DNA of 5,493 bases from positions 1 to 5,493 of the forward strand of contig JAIRNX010000032.1 in NCBI GenBank assembly GCA_031257815.1, given 5' to 3'. Under the pieces are notes generated by a model, which worked only from the letters and a program-made list of their open reading frames with translations, ran no database searches and had not been told where the DNA came from. The translations under genes were made by a program, and so were the position numbers. Positions 5,256 to 5,493 of the stretch are shown piece by piece (position 1 is the first letter of the stretch; the number at the start of each line of letters is the position of its first letter). Source of the DNA: Lactobacillales bacterium. GTDB taxonomy: Bacteria > Bacillota > Bacilli > Lactobacillales > Streptococcaceae.

Positions 5256-5468
5256 GAGCCTGTTAACTTGTCTCCATAATGGCGAAATTTATGTCAATTT
5301 TACGCACTTTGTAAGAAATTTTGAAAATAAAATTTCTTTAATCCATTACCTAAAAGCACAGCTTTAGCATTAAAAAACCTGCCTCCTTCCTTGCGAATTG
5401 TTTCAAGCTTTGCTTGATTACAATTTGATAAACGCAATTCATCCATAGTGAGACAAGTTAACACGTTC
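5256..5468. mobile_element. MITE copy in opposite orientation, with TAA duplication
   Basis: The element is 213 bp. Left end GAGCCTGTTAACTTGTCTC (5256-5274) and right end (5450-5468, reverse complement GAACGTGTTAACTTGTCTC) each differ by one base from the consensus. TAA flanks both sides (5253-5255 and 5469-5471). About 45 bases at the left and 30 at the right match the reverse of the element at 1340-1559, while the middle has diverged except for a hairpin with the same AAAGC/GCTTT core (about 5350-5367). It carries no gene. It sits at the broken 3' end of the ynbB pseudogene. Confidence 0.87.
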
Positions 5469-5493
5469 TAAAAACTACTCCTCTATCTTTGCG

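Noticed and set aside
4966..5367. Open frame of 133 residues as a separate gene
   Set aside because: It continues the ynbB-like gene after the A-run lesion, then runs into the MITE. It is not an independent gene.
1..5493. CRISPR array, tRNA, rRNA or riboswitch
   Set aside because: No regularly spaced direct repeats, no cloverleaf or rRNA-like stretches and no riboswitch consensus were recognised on either strand.

Overview
The window reads as chromosome of an AT-rich Gram-positive coccus or rod of the Bacilli. The miaA protein and the ABC transporter proteins look most like those of Enterococcaceae (for example Enterococcus, Tetragenococcus or Melissococcus). That placement rests on remembered family resemblance, not on a search. 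All genes lie on the + strand, and the stretch carries many marks of mobile-element traffic and gene decay.

Layout. Positions 1-231 hold the end of an unrecognised small membrane protein gene, cut by a group II intron remnant (232-679) that has lost its reverse transcriptase and carries a 55-bp perfect palindrome (478-532). Next comes a three-gene polar amino acid ABC importer: permease (698-1339), ATPase (1574-2188) and lipoprotein binding protein (2206-3048). A 220-bp miniature inverted-repeat element (MITE, 1340-1559) sits exactly at the permease stop codon. The binding protein gene ends inside the left end of another copy of this element (from 3018). That copy is fused near 3061 to the 3' tail of a second group II intron (3061-3314: reverse transcriptase C-terminus, domains V and VI). 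Positions 3315-3626 hold no clear gene, only a possible coding remnant. miaA (3627-4553) is intact and overlaps the start of a decayed ynbB-type gene (4550 to about 5255). That gene has four frame lesions, a large 3' deletion and a third MITE copy (5256-5468) at its broken end.

How the parts relate. The importer would take up a polar amino acid: the lipoprotein captures the ligand, the permease conducts it and the ATPase powers the cycle. miaA modifies tRNA. miaA followed by ynbB is a familiar Bacilli gene order, so glutamine-synthetase regulation genes (glnR, glnA) might be expected downstream. I see no new enzymatic or defence system. The most interesting content is the repeat family with 19-bp ends GAACCTGTTAACTTGTCTC. 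It occurs four times in 5.5 kb, shows TAA target duplications at its two complete copies, and has set a stop codon, rewritten a C-terminus, split an intron remnant and abutted a pseudogene.
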